Numbered from the stretch's first letter, positions 1 through 8,540 are shown. The stretch: DNA of 46,757 nucleotides from Clostridiales bacterium (GCA_031276195.1 JAISNN010000028.1:1-46757); one strand, 5' to 3'. Numbers and translations: made by a program. Notes: generated by a model not told the origin, from the sequence alone.

Positions 1-395
1 ACCCCTTTGATCCCCTCCCACGGAGGGGAATATAAGGATAATAAGGGAAGTTCGCCCCACCCCGTGGATCCCCTCCCACGGAGGGGAATGTGAGGATAGT
101 GAGGGAAGTTCGCCCCACCCCTTTGATCCCCTCCCACGGAGGGGAATATGAGGAAAATGAGGGAAGTTTCGCCCCACCCCTTTGGTCCCCTCCCACGGAG
201 GGGAATAGCGGATAATGAGGGAAGTTTCGCCCCACCCCTTTGATCCCCTCCCGCGGAGGGGAATATAAGGAAAGTGAGGGAAGTTTCGCCCCACCCCTTT
301 GATCCCCTCCCACGGAGGGGAATATAAGGAAAGTGAGGGAAGGTTCGCCCCACCCCTTTGATCCCCTCCCACGGAGGGGAATAGCGGATAATAAG
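1..395. repeat. Tandem array of a 58-59 bp GC-rich palindromic repeat (7 units)
   Basis: Units start near 1, 59, 117, 176, 234, 293 and 352. Each holds the hairpin CCCCTCC-CAC-GGAGGGG followed by an A/G-rich stretch and then CGCCCCACCCC. The complementary strand of each unit has four G-runs (3, 4, 4 and 4 G) separated by loops of about 1, 5 and 1 nt, which fits a G-quadruplex motif. Divergence between units is small and spread over the whole unit, so there are no spacers of CRISPR type. Two more units lie at 2024-2149, and six in the opposite orientation lie at 38041-38490. No ORF is supported here. Confidence 0.9.
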
Positions 396-532
396 AGAAA
401 TGCGGAGAGATACGCTTTAAGAGAAAAAACTATGCGTTAGTGAATTTAACTTTTGCGAGAAAACTATGGATTTAATGAATTTAACTTTATAGATAAAAAC
501 TATGTGTCGGGGAATTATTAATGCGTTTATGG

Positions 533-598
533 GGAATTATTAAAAGTTTTTGAAAGAGGGTGCGGGAGAAAACTTTTTTTAAAAAGTTTTCTCCCGCA
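533..598 (-). repeat. Dispersed hairpin-plus-tail element, copy 1 (inverted)
   Basis: A near-perfect 18-bp hairpin (arms 561-578 and 581-598, GCGGGAGAAAAC type) is preceded by the sequence ATTATTAAAAGTTTTTGAAA. On the minus strand the order is hairpin, short spacer, then TTTCAAAAACTTTTAATAAT, as in the copies at 1851, 19281, 24641 and 31625. The hairpin could act as an intrinsic terminator in either direction. The rest of 396-777 is A/T-rich, with short repeats of an AAACTATG...GAATTTAACTT type at 430-500, and shows no gene. Confidence 0.7.
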
Positions 599-777
599 TT
601 AAAAAACGAAATTCCCAAAACGAAATTCCCAAAATAAAATTTTAAAAACAAAACTTTTGCGGAACAGTTTATTCAAGTTTTTAATATACTGTAATTAGGT
701 TTTTTTAATGCGGAGTTTTTGACCGCGCGGTTGCGGATGTCCGTAAATTTTTAAAAGCGACGGGAGCGGTATTTTTT

Positions 778-1821
778 ATGTTTACGGAAAAGACGATATT
801 TGCCTTTGTTTTGACGCTTGCCGCAGGTTTGTCCACGGGCATAGGCAGCGTTATCGCGCTTTTTGCGAAAAAAACGAATACAAAATTTTTGTCGGTCAGT
901 TTGGGCTTTTCCGCGGGCGTGATGATATACGTTTCGATGATCGAAATATTCGCGAACGCGCGGGATACTTTGACGGAGGAGTTGGGCGGTAAAGGAGGAG
1001 CGGGCGCGGCGGCGGCGGCTTTTTTCGGGGGAATGATCCTGATCGCGCTGATCGATAAACTGATTCCTTTGAAGGGCAGCGCGGGAATAAAGGACGTAAC
1101 GCGAAAAAACGGCGGAGAAAAAGACGGGGCGGAAAAAAACGGCGGCGGTAAGGATAATAGTGAGTTGCCGGGAATTTCCGCGCCGAAAATATTGAGGACG
1201 GGCTTTAAAAGGGGGAAAGAAAAAGGCGAAGCGACGGGAACGGCGGATATATTTAGCGTTCCGAAAACGCCGAAAATACCAAAAATGCCGAAAATATTAA
1301 AAAAAGAATTCCCAAAAAGCGAAACCGAAACCGCTTTTTCGGATCGCGGCGCGCGCGCGGTTCCGTCGCCGAACCTTATGCGTTCGGGACTTTTGACCGC
1401 GCTAGCCCTCGGCATTCATAATTTTCCCGAAGGGCTGGCAACCTTCGTTTCCGCCCTGCAAGACGCGAAAATCGCCGTCCCGATCGTCGCGGCAATCGCG
1501 ATACATAATATCCCGGAGGGGATCGCCGTCTCCGTCCCGATCTACTACGCGACGGGAAATAAGAAAAAAGCCTTCGGGTATTCGTTCTTTTCGGGAATTA
1601 CGGAGCCGCTGGGCGCACTGATCGGCTACTTTATCCTTTTGCCGTTTCTAAACGCCGTCGCTATGGGCATCGTTTGCGCCGCCGTCGCGGGAATTATGGT
1701 CTTTATATCGATCGACGGATTGCTGCCGTCCGCGCGCGAATACGGCGAACATCACCTGTCAATCGTCGGATTGGTAGGGGGTATGGCGGTTATGGCGTTT
1801 AGTTTGGTTCTTTTTGCGTGA
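778..1821 (+). CDS. ZIP-family metal transporter (ZupT-like)
   Basis: A 347-residue integral membrane protein of the ZIP family, which moves Zn2+ and related divalent metals into the cytoplasm. The two diagnostic metal-site helices are clear: HNFPEGLATF and HNIPEGIAVS, near residues 213-245. About eight hydrophobic segments are visible, three before and five after the central loop. That loop (about residues 103-200) is oddly long and rich in Lys, Gly, Asn and Pro with short near-repeats (KNGGEKDG, KNGGGKDN; KTPKIPKMPKI). ZupT relatives are usually near 260-270 residues, so roughly 80 residues look like a low-complexity insertion. Start: the ATG at 778 follows GGGAG by about 12 nt. A long antisense ORF at 705-1415 is a shadow. 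No Zur operator is recognisable. The substrate metal is inferred. Confidence 0.85.
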   Translation: MFTEKTIFAFVLTLAAGLSTGIGSVIALFAKKTNTKFLSVSLGFSAGVMIYVSMIEIFANARDTLTEELGGKGGAGAAAAAFFGGMILIALIDKLIPLKGSAGIKDVTRKNGGEKDGAEKNGGGKDNSELPGISAPKILRTGFKRGKEKGEATGTADIFSVPKTPKIPKMPKILKKEFPKSETETAFSDRGARAVPSPNLMRSGLLTALALGIHNFPEGLATFVSALQDAKIAVPIVAAIAIHNIPEGIAVSVPIYYATGNKKKAFGYSFFSGITEPLGALIGYFILLPFLNAVAMGIVCAAVAGIMVFISIDGLLPSAREYGEHHLSIVGLVGGMAVMAFSLVLFA

Positions 1822-1850
1822 GAGAGTTTTTTTAGGGAGGGAGGGATAGT

Positions 1851-1916
1851 CGGGGAGAAACTTTTTGAAAAAAAGTTTCTCCCCGTGCCACTTTTCAAAA
1901 ACTTTTAGTAATTTTA
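1851..1916 (+). repeat. Dispersed hairpin-plus-tail element, copy 2; likely terminator of the ZIP gene
   Basis: The hairpin CGGGGAGAAACTTTTT / AAAAGTTTCTCCCCG (1851-1885) is followed 5 nt later by CTTTTCAAAAACTTTTAGTAAT. It lies 30 bp after the stop of the ZIP gene. TTTTCAAAAA in the tail is the reverse complement of TTTTTGAAAA in the hairpin, so an alternative fold is possible. Confidence 0.65.
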
Positions 1917-2023
1917 CGGCGTTGAAATGAGCCGCTTTCGTTAGTAATTTTGCGTCATTGAAATGCGTAGTTTTTGTTTTATATCATTGTTGAAGCGAAA
2001 AGTGAGTTTTTAAGCGGAAATAA

Positions 2024-2149
2024 GGATAATTAGAGAAGTTCGCCCCACCCCTTTAATCCCCTCCCACGGAGGGGAATATAAGGAAAGTGAGGGAAGTTTC
2101 GCCCCACCCCTTTGATCCCCTCCCACGGAGGGGAATTGCGGATAATGAG
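2024..2149. repeat. Two more units of the 58-bp repeat
   Basis: Same orientation and sequence as the array at 1-395, including the CCCCTCC-CAC-GGAGGGG hairpin and the C-rich run. The rest of the 1822-2469 gap is AT-rich and holds a promoter-like region but no supported gene. A minus-strand ORF at 2257-2457 is low-complexity and arises from the GAC microsatellite. Confidence 0.85.
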
Positions 2150-2370
2150 TAAGCCCCGCCCCGCCGCCCCCTACATAAGGAAAGGGGGGGATTTTGTTTA
2201 TTTAAGCGGATAAAATATCGGCAAAAACGGAAAGGAGGCTGATGAATAAGTTTTTGTTAAAAATTTATAGGGGTAGGGGGTATGTGGAAAAAGTCGTTGC
2301 AAAAAACGGAAAGAAAATTGAAAAATCCGAAAAAAAAGTAAAAAAAGGTAAAAAATCGGCATAAAAACGC

Positions 2371-2406
2371 TTGACATAGACGACGACGACGACGACGACG
2401 TACAAT
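2371..2406 (+). promoter_or_regulatory. Promoter-like pair with a (GAC)7 microsatellite as spacer
   Basis: A perfect -35 box TTGACA (2371-2376) is followed by seven GAC triplets (2379-2399) and TACAAT (2401-2406). The spacer is 24 nt, too long for a standard sigma-A promoter; loss of two triplets would give 18 nt, close to optimum. The downstream gene is the membrane coiled-coil protein at 2470. The boxes are seen directly; a length-dependent switch is inference. Confidence 0.45.
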
Positions 2407-2435
2407 ATTCGTAGACAATAAACTAACGGGAGGAT

Positions 2436-2457
2436 GTGGATAACTTAGGTTATTCAC
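2436..2457 (+). promoter_or_regulatory. Hairpin between a GGGAGG site and the start codon at 2470
   Basis: GTGGATAAC and GTTATTCAC form a 9-bp stem (one G-U pair) with a TTAG loop. A strong GGGAGG Shine-Dalgarno sequence (2428-2433) lies just before it, and the ATG at 2470 has no closer good site. Looping out the stem would leave about 14 nt between the two. The same bases match a DnaA-box consensus (TGTGGATAA), but no other origin features are present. Confidence 0.35.
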
Positions 2458-2469
2458 GCAAAAACGGGG

Positions 2470-3549
2470 ATGGAAAACGTTACGGTTGAGGCGTTAAGAG
2501 AGCAAATGCGGTGTATCGCGGATATTAAATATTTGAGTGAGGAAAAATATAAACTCGATACTAAAATAAGCGGATTACAAGGCGGCAGTTCAGGCCGGAC
2601 AACGTTTACCGCGAAAAGTTTTGAAAGCCATGCGCATATGGGATTCGGGGGATCTTTGTTAAATCTCGGCATGTTTATTGGTTTTTTAAGCATAGCGTCG
2701 TTTATACTTATAGGCTTGGGTTTTGTCGGTTTATTTCTTTTTGCCGTTGTCAAATATATTTTCTATTATATTATCTCTCGGTTTTTTGGGGGGGCAAGCG
2801 GTCGCGTAGAATGGGGAAACGGACATAATTTAAACGACGGTTTTTTTACGTTTATAGGCGATAACTTCCAGGACTGGAATTACATAAGCGGCGGATATGT
2901 GCAAGGATTGCTATGGTTCGGCGTCAGGGCACTCATAGTATGCGTTGCTCTTGTCGTTTTAGGGTTTATTATCGGCAAGCCGATAGCCCGAGCGCGTACT
3001 AAAAAATTGGCGGAAGAGCGTAATATGGAAGAAATCCGGAAAGAAAAAGAACGCGAAATTGAAAAAAGAAGACTGCCCGAACTGACTTCTCAAAGAGATA
3101 AAATGCGCGCGCGAATATCCGCGTTAGAGAGAAGACTCAACGAACTTACCGAATCGGACGGCGCACCGCGGGCGTATGCGAACATAGAAACCTTGAACGC
3201 TTTGATCGGATATTTGGAGAATAAGAGAGCCGATTCGTTAAAGGAAGCGATCAATCTTTGGGTCGGCGAGAAAAAAATTGAGGAAATACAGCAAAGACAA
3301 GAAGAAATCGAGGAAAGGAAAAAAGACGATCTTTTGAGATTGACTAATCCTCTTGCTTGGAATGAAAAGCACGGCATATATATTCCGCACACTGAGAGCG
3401 TCTATAAGGAGTCTCCGTTCGGTGATAAGCTTATCACTTATGAAAACGGCAAGAAAGTCGGAGTTGTTTATAGCGACGGTTCGTCAAAATTTTATAAAGA
3501 CGGTAAATGGGTCTTTGATAAAAACAAGAATACGCACGGAGGGTTATAA
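2470..3549 (+). CDS. Hypothetical membrane protein with coiled coil
   Basis: A 359-residue protein that I do not recognise. Residues 1-40 look helical and charged. Two hydrophobic regions follow: a long one (about 55-100, probably two passes) and LWFGVRALIVCVALVVLGFI (about 145-170). A charged segment of about 75 residues (RTKKLAEERNMEEIRKEKER onward) should form a coiled coil. The C-terminus has a YENGKKVGVVYSDGSSKFYKDGKW stretch, whose short G-K-W/Y-D-G strands suggest a small beta repeat of MORN or wall-binding type, though no family is assigned. The start at 2470 lacks an adjacent Shine-Dalgarno site; M13 (2506) is an alternative. It appears to be a single-gene unit behind the GAC-spacer promoter. 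Confidence 0.7.
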   Translation: MENVTVEALREQMRCIADIKYLSEEKYKLDTKISGLQGGSSGRTTFTAKSFESHAHMGFGGSLLNLGMFIGFLSIASFILIGLGFVGLFLFAVVKYIFYYIISRFFGGASGRVEWGNGHNLNDGFFTFIGDNFQDWNYISGGYVQGLLWFGVRALIVCVALVVLGFIIGKPIARARTKKLAEERNMEEIRKEKEREIEKRRLPELTSQRDKMRARISALERRLNELTESDGAPRAYANIETLNALIGYLENKRADSLKEAINLWVGEKKIEEIQQRQEEIEERKKDDLLRLTNPLAWNEKHGIYIPHTESVYKESPFGDKLITYENGKKVGVVYSDGSSKFYKDGKWVFDKNKNTHGGL

Positions 3550-3666
3550 ATGTTTTTTTATATATTTCCGTTCGTTTTTGCCGGTTTGATACGGAGTGTT
3601 TATAGGCATTACGCAAATGGTTTTGCGGGGGGATTGTACAATTTTATATAAAAGAGGTTTTTTTGC

Positions 3667-3695
3667 TTGACAATTTTTTTTAGTAATGGTATATT
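3667..3695 (+). promoter_or_regulatory. Sigma-A promoter of the T-box / gatCAB-aspS unit
   Basis: TTGACA (3667-3672), a 17-nt spacer, then TATATT (3690-3695). Transcription should start near 3702, just ahead of T-box Stem I. Confidence 0.8.
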
Positions 3696-3701
3696 TAACG
3701 G

Positions 3702-4069
3702 GTAATATATAATTTCGGAAAAATTCAATCAGACCTCTCTATTTTTGGAAAGTCCGCGCAGAGAAACGGGATCGGCGGCTGAAAGTCCCGTGGGGCGAGT
3801 AGTTAGACGAGCAACACTTTTTGAACGGAATTAGGTTATTATAAAAAAGAGGACGTTTGCGCGATTTTGAATTTAGGGTTTTAGACGGTGTTCGCGAGAG
3901 TGCGGGGATGCGGATTTCGAGAGGTTTTCGAAGCGGAGCGGGGCATTTTAAATCTCATTTCGGCACAATCTAAACGGGTTTCTAATGCGCCGGACGTTAA
4001 AACGGGGTGGCACCGCGGGAATTTTCTCGCCCCCAAAACATAAATATTATGTTTTGGGGGCGTTTTTTA
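3702..4069 (+). promoter_or_regulatory. T-box riboswitch controlling gatCAB-aspS
   Basis: The hallmark T-box sequence GGGGTGGCACCGCGG is at 4004-4018, directly before an intrinsic terminator. The tRNA-acceptor-binding bulge reads UGGC, which pairs with a GCCA 3' end; this fits tRNA-Asn and tRNA-Asp, whose discriminator base is G. The base of Stem I is plausibly CCTCT near 3733 with AGAGG near 3852. The specifier codon could not be placed with certainty; an AAC (Asn) lies in the right part of Stem I near 3823. When the cognate tRNA is uncharged the antiterminator should form and the operon is read. Clostridial T-boxes ahead of gatCAB/aspS operons are known, including a two-codon version in Clostridium acetobutylicum. 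Confidence 0.88.
4029..4069 (+). terminator. T-box intrinsic terminator
   Basis: A 14-bp stem, GCCCCCAAAACATA with its complement, closes around a short A/T loop and ends in a T-tract (4062-4068). It is the regulated terminator of the T-box. Confidence 0.9.
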
Positions 4070-4100
4070 TTTTTTCAAGGAAAAACCGCGCGGAAATAAT

Positions 4101-4560
4101 GCGGAAGTAATACGCAAACAAAAGCGAAAATTAAAAGAAAGCGATATAGAAATGAAAGCGGAAGTAAACGGAAAGCAATACGGGAATTAGAGATAAAGCG
4201 AGAGTAATAAGGGAATAAAGCGGAAGTAATACGCAAACAAAAGCGAAAATCAAAAGAAAACGATATAGAAATGAAAGCGGAAATAAACGGAAAGCAATAC
4301 GGGAATTAGAAATAAAGCGAGAGTAATAAGGGAATAAAGCGGAAATAATACGTAAACAAAAGCGGAAATCAAAAGAAAGCGATATAGAAATGAAAGCGGA
4401 AGTAAACGGAAAGCAATACGGGAATTAGAGATAAAGCGGAAGTAATACGCAAACAAAAGCGAAAATTAAAAGAAAGCGATATAGAAATGAAAGCGGAAGT
4501 AAACGGAAAGCAATACGGGAATTAGAAATAAAGCGAGAGTAAGCGGAGAACAATACGGAA
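4101..4560. repeat. Tandem repeat, period 119 bp (4 units)
   Basis: Units start at 4101, 4220, 4339 and 4436. The third is 97 bp because it lacks a 22-bp segment (GCGAGAGTAATAAGGGAATA). The sequence is purine-rich on the plus strand. It fills the 577-bp gap between the T-box terminator and gatC, so it must be part of the transcript. No coding signal is seen. Confidence 0.85.
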
Positions 4561-4646
4561 ATAAAAACGGAAAGCAGAAATAAAAGCAAGAGTAATATAG
4601 AAACAATATAGAAATAAAACGATAGATTTAAGGAAGGTTTTTGAGT

Positions 4647-4919
4647 ATGAAAGCGGATATAAGCAGGCTCGGGGAGTTGTCGAAAATTAAATTCGACGAG
4701 GCGGAATTGAAAAAAATGGGCGGCGATATGGAGTCGATTATGGCTCTTATGGATTCGCTTTTGGCGGTCGAGCCGGTCGATTTTGAGGGCGGCGATGAGT
4801 ACGCGGCGTTGGATTCGCTGAGAGAGGACGAGGTTAAGGAGAGTTTTGACCCCGCGCTTTTGGTTTCGCAGTCGAAAGACGCGGCGGACGATTGTTTCGT
4901 CATTCCGAAGGTTTTATAA
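4647..4919 (+). CDS. gatC: Asp/Glu-tRNA amidotransferase subunit C
   Basis: GatC is the small subunit that clamps GatA and GatB in the GatCAB complex, which converts Asp-tRNA-Asn and Glu-tRNA-Gln to the amide forms in the cytoplasm. The protein is 90 residues, a normal length. It has the typical N-terminal helix with ISRLGELSKIKFDEAEL, the middle LMDSLLAVEPVD stretch, and an LREDEV segment near the C-terminus. AGGAAGG (4631-4637) lies 9 nt before the ATG at 4647; an in-frame TTG at 4641 is only 3 nt from it and is less likely. It is first in the gatC-gatA-gatB-aspS order. Confidence 0.92.
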   Translation: MKADISRLGELSKIKFDEAELKKMGGDMESIMALMDSLLAVEPVDFEGGDEYAALDSLREDEVKESFDPALLVSQSKDAADDCFVIPKVL

Positions 4920-4946
4920 AAATTTGAAAGGATTTGCTTTTTGAGA

Positions 4947-5290
4947 GAATGATATAAAAAAGGAAGTAAGAGATATTTTGTTTTTTGTAAAGAATGATAC
5001 AAAATAAGGAATTAGGAAAGATTTTGTTTTTTGACGGAACGATATATAAGAGGAATTAAGGGATGTTTTGTTTTTTGGCTGAATGATATAAAAAAGGAAG
5101 TAAGAGATATTTTTTTTGACGGAACGATATATAAGGGGAATTAAGGGATATTTTGTTTTTTGGCTGAATGATATATAAGAGGAATTAGAAAAGATTTTAT
5201 TTTTTTTAGAGAATGATATATAAGAAAAATTAGAGACGTTTTGTTTTTTTAAAGAGAGATATATAAAAAAGAAAATGAAAAGGGTTTGTT
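4947..5290. repeat. Tandem repeat, period about 44-45 bp (8 units)
   Basis: Degenerate units start near 4947, 4992, 5037, 5081, 5122, 5166, 5211 and 5255. Each carries GAA(T/C)GATATATAAG, a purine-rich part and TTTTGTTTTTT. They fill the gap between gatC and gatA. An antisense ORF at 4914-5366 simply reads through them and is not supported. Confidence 0.85.
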
Positions 5291-5366
5291 TCGTGAAGGG
5301 TGATATACCTGAAAAATATAGATTGAAATGAAAAATCCTAAAAAAAACGGCGGGGGCGCAAAACAT

Positions 5367-6803
5367 ATGAGCATTGCGGATTTGCGAAAAAAATTGGACG
5401 GAAAAGAACTTTCCGCGGTCGAACTGACGAGAAGTTATCTCGACAGAATCGCCGCCGCGGATAAATTCACCGACGCGTATCTATACGTCGATTTTGAGGG
5501 CGCGCTGAAAAACGCCGCCGCCGCCCAAAAACTTATCGATGCGGGAAAAAGCCGCCCTCTGACCGGCATTCCCGTCGCCTTGAAAGATAACCTTTCGACG
5601 TTCGATATGCCCACGACATGCGCGTCGAAAATGCTCGAAGACTATATCCCCCCGTTCGACGCATCCGCGGTTGCGGCGTTGAGAAGGGAGGGCGCGGTCT
5701 TTCTTGGCAAACTCAATCTCGACGAATTCGCGATGGGCGCGTCCACAAAGACCTCGTACTACAAAAAAACGAAAAATCCGTATGACTTGACACGCGTCCC
5801 GGGCGGTTCGTCGGGGGGGAGCGCGTCCGCGGTCGCGGCGGGTCTTTGCGCCGCCGCGCTCGGGACGGATACGGGCGGCTCGATCAGACAGCCCGCCGCC
5901 TTTTGCGGAGTTACGGGACACCGCCCGACATACGGACTCGTTTCGCGCTACGGCTGTATCGCGTTCGCCTCCTCACTCGACCAAATCGGCCCGATCGCGG
6001 AAAACGCGGAGGATTGCGCCGTTGTCTTGGAAGCAATATCGGGACGCGATGAAATGGATCAAACCTCCGAAAACAGACCGTTTAAGGCGGCGGATATTCA
6101 AAATCGGAGTCGAAAAGGAAAGCGTTTCGGAATTATAAAGGAATTGATCGGCGAGGGCGCGGATAAGGAAACCGCCGACGCGGTAAAGTCCGCCGCCGCG
6201 TTTTTCGAGAGAGAGGGCGCGGCGGTAGAGGAAGTCAGCCTCCCGATGCTGACGCACGCCGTGCCTATATATTATCTCATTTCTTCCGCGGAGGCGTCCT
6301 CAAATCTCGCGAAATTCGACGGGGTTCGCTACGGATACAGACCGGATGCGGCCGCGAATTTTTATGATATGATCGCTAAAAGCCGCGCGGAGGGCTTTGG
6401 TTGGGAGGTCAAGCGGCGCATTATGCTGGGTTCTTACGCGCTCTGTTCGGGCTATTACGACGACTATTATAAACGCGCCGTTCGGCTTTCGGGCATTATA
6501 AAAGCGCAGTATAATACCGCGTTTAAAACCTTCGACGCGCTGATTTCACCGACCGCGCCCGCGGCGGCGTATCCTTTCGACAAACTGCCCGACGACCCCG
6601 CGCAGATGTATCTCGCCGATATTTGTACGGTCAGCGCGCCGCTCGCCGGACTGCCGTCCATATCGACGCCTTGCGGCTATGACAAGGACGGAATGCCGAT
6701 CGGTCTTATGCTCACGGGAAAAAGGTTTGACGACGCGGAGATTATCGCGGCGGCGGCGGCGTGGGAAAAGGGTTTCAAGAGGAGATTGCCGAATTTCTTT
6801 TAA
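5367..6803 (+). CDS. gatA: Asp/Glu-tRNA amidotransferase subunit A
   Basis: GatA is the amidase subunit that hydrolyses glutamine and passes ammonia to GatB. The amidase-signature region is intact: GGSSGGSASAVAAG at residues 146-159 and DTGGSIRQPA at 168-177. By spacing to known GatA the triad is K73, cis-S148 and nucleophile S172. At 478 residues the length is usual. The ATG at 5367 is preferred because MSIADLRKKLDGKELSAVEL matches family N-termini and GGGGG lies 10 nt upstream. An in-frame ATG at 5328 would add a 13-residue Lys/Gly-rich extension without a good ribosome-binding site. Confidence 0.95.
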   Translation: MSIADLRKKLDGKELSAVELTRSYLDRIAAADKFTDAYLYVDFEGALKNAAAAQKLIDAGKSRPLTGIPVALKDNLSTFDMPTTCASKMLEDYIPPFDASAVAALRREGAVFLGKLNLDEFAMGASTKTSYYKKTKNPYDLTRVPGGSSGGSASAVAAGLCAAALGTDTGGSIRQPAAFCGVTGHRPTYGLVSRYGCIAFASSLDQIGPIAENAEDCAVVLEAISGRDEMDQTSENRPFKAADIQNRSRKGKRFGIIKELIGEGADKETADAVKSAAAFFEREGAAVEEVSLPMLTHAVPIYYLISSAEASSNLAKFDGVRYGYRPDAAANFYDMIAKSRAEGFGWEVKRRIMLGSYALCSGYYDDYYKRAVRLSGIIKAQYNTAFKTFDALISPTAPAAAYPFDKLPDDPAQMYLADICTVSAPLAGLPSISTPCGYDKDGMPIGLMLTGKRFDDAEIIAAAAAWEKGFKRRLPNFF

Positions 6804-6820
6804 AAGAAAGAGGGATAAAA

Positions 6821-7110
6821 AACGCGGGTTTTGTGCCGCGGAAAAAGGTTTGAAAAAACGGAAATAAGTATCATTAAAAAACGTTATATAATCACTTGAA
6901 AAACGTGGGTTCTATACCGCCGGGAAAGGCTTAAAAAAACGGAAATAAGTATCATTAAAAAATGCCGTATAATCACTTGAAAAACGCGGGTTCTATACCG
7001 CCGGATATACCGCCGGAAAAAGGCTTAAAAAACGGCATAATATATCGCTTAAAAACGCTTTTTTTGAATTTTTTAAAATATATAAAACGCGGTTTTTTGT
7101 ACCGCTGAAA
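6821..7110. repeat. Tandem repeat, period 81 bp, between gatA and gatB
   Basis: Units start at 6821, 6902 and 6983, with a diverged fourth at 7086. Each begins with AACGCGGGTTCTATACCGC-like sequence, a member of the GCGGT-n-ACCGC palindrome family seen elsewhere (23327, 33392, 37810), followed by GGAAATAAGTATCATTAAAA. No gene is seen in this gap. Confidence 0.8.
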
Positions 7111-7127
7111 AAACGGAGAAAACCGAT

Positions 7128-8540
7128 ATGAAATACACAACCGTCATAGGTCTTGAAATTCACGCCGAACTCCTTACGAAAACGAAGGTTTTTTGCGGCT
7201 GTCAAAATTCGTTCGGAAGCCGCGTAAACGGAAACTGCTGCCCCGTATGCACGGGTATGCCCGGCGCGCTCCCCGTCCTCAACAAAAGGGCGGTCGAACT
7301 CGCGATCGCCGCCGGGCTGTCGTTCGGCTGCGCGATCACGAAAAATACGCGCTGGGACAGGAAAAACTACTTCTATCCCGATCTCGCGAAGGCATACCAA
7401 ATCTCGCAGTTATACGCGCCGATCTGCGTCGGCGGCGGTATAGAAGCGCGCGGCGGAAGATTCATTCGCCTGAACAGAATCCACTTGGAGGAGGACGCCG
7501 GCAAACTCGTCCACACACGCGGAAATACCCTCGTCGACTATAACAGAGCGGGCGTGCCGCTCATCGAAATCGTTACCGAACCCGACTTGCGTTCCGCGGA
7601 AGACGCCGCCGAATTCGTCGAAAAGGTCAGGCGTACCTTAGTCTACGCGGGCGTGTCCGACGGAAAAATGGAGCGCGGAAGCCTCAGAGTGGACGCGAAT
7701 ATATCCGTTATGCCCGAAGGAAGCGGAGTATACGGCACGCGCACGGAAATAAAAAACTTAAACAGTTTTAAATTCGTCAAAAAAGCCATAGAATTCGAAG
7801 CGGAACGTCAAGCCGAAGTTCTTAACGGAGGCGGCAGAGTTATCCAAGAAACGCGGAGATACGACGAAAATTCGGGGGAAACCTTTTCGATGCGCTCGAA
7901 AGAGGACGCGCACGACTACCGCTATTTTCCGGACCCCGACATACGTCCGCTCGTCATCACAGACCGCGATATAGAACGCGTCTTGGCGGAAATCCCCGAA
8001 CCGCCGCAAAAAAGATTTTTAAGGTATTTAAATCTCGGAATCTCCGCCGCAGACGCGGACGTGATTTTGGAAAATAAGGCGGTTTCAGATCTCTTCGACG
8101 GCGCGGTTTTTGCGGGCGCGAATCCCGTTGCCGCGGCGAACGCGGTCAAAGGCGAGATTTTGAGGCATTATAATCCGGCGGAGGAAAACGGGGACATAGA
8201 TATGAGCGCGGAAGAGTTAGCGAAAGCGTTGAAACTCGCCGAAAAAAACGAAATCAGCGGCGCGGGCTTGAAGACGGCGATAAGATGTATGCTGCTTGAA
8301 AAAATGCCCTTAGACGGGGTTTTAAAACGCGAAAATCTCATCATAAAAGAGGATTCGGGGCTGGTCGCCTCCGTCGTAAAAAAAGTCGTGGAAAACAATC
8401 CGAAAGCGGCGGCGCAGTATAAAAACGGCGACGCGAAAGTCTTGTCGTATTTTATGGGACAGTGCGCGAGAGAACTGAAAGGGGGAGCGTTGGCGGCAAC
8501 TATCCGCGCCGAATTGGAAAGGGTTTTGAATTCCGATTAG
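7128..8540 (+). CDS. gatB: Asp/Glu-tRNA amidotransferase subunit B
   Basis: GatB binds the misacylated tRNA, phosphorylates the acyl side chain with ATP and amidates it with ammonia from GatA. The N-terminus TVIGLEIHAELLTKTKVFCG is diagnostic. Zinc-ligand cysteines are present (FCGC, then NCCPVC, residues about 24-43), and so is the signature LNRIHLEEDAGK. The C-terminal tail (about 400-470) is the YqeY-like tRNA-binding domain. The protein has 470 residues, a normal length. GGAG precedes the ATG at 7128. It is co-directional with gatA and aspS. Confidence 0.95.
   Translation: MKYTTVIGLEIHAELLTKTKVFCGCQNSFGSRVNGNCCPVCTGMPGALPVLNKRAVELAIAAGLSFGCAITKNTRWDRKNYFYPDLAKAYQISQLYAPICVGGGIEARGGRFIRLNRIHLEEDAGKLVHTRGNTLVDYNRAGVPLIEIVTEPDLRSAEDAAEFVEKVRRTLVYAGVSDGKMERGSLRVDANISVMPEGSGVYGTRTEIKNLNSFKFVKKAIEFEAERQAEVLNGGGRVIQETRRYDENSGETFSMRSKEDAHDYRYFPDPDIRPLVITDRDIERVLAEIPEPPQKRFLRYLNLGISAADADVILENKAVSDLFDGAVFAGANPVAAANAVKGEILRHYNPAEENGDIDMSAEELAKALKLAEKNEISGAGLKTAIRCMLLEKMPLDGVLKRENLIIKEDSGLVASVVKKVVENNPKAAAQYKNGDAKVLSYFMGQCARELKGGALAATIRAELERVLNSD

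Noticed and set aside
1-395. CRISPR array
   Set aside because: The 58-bp units are similar over their whole length; there are no unique spacers and no cas genes.
705-1415. Minus-strand ORF over the ZIP gene
   Set aside because: Low-complexity Phe/Pro/Lys product antisense to a clear transporter gene.
2435-2458. Replication origin (DnaA-box-like pair)
   Set aside because: Only two boxes, one imperfect; no dnaA, dnaN or AT-rich unwinding region in context.
4947-5290. Plasmid-type iterons
   Set aside because: No replication initiator gene is nearby, and the repeats lie within an operon of housekeeping genes.
4914-5366. Minus-strand ORF between gatC and gatA
   Set aside because: It simply reads through the 45-bp tandem repeat; the product is a repeated SYISFSQKTK-like string without a start signal.
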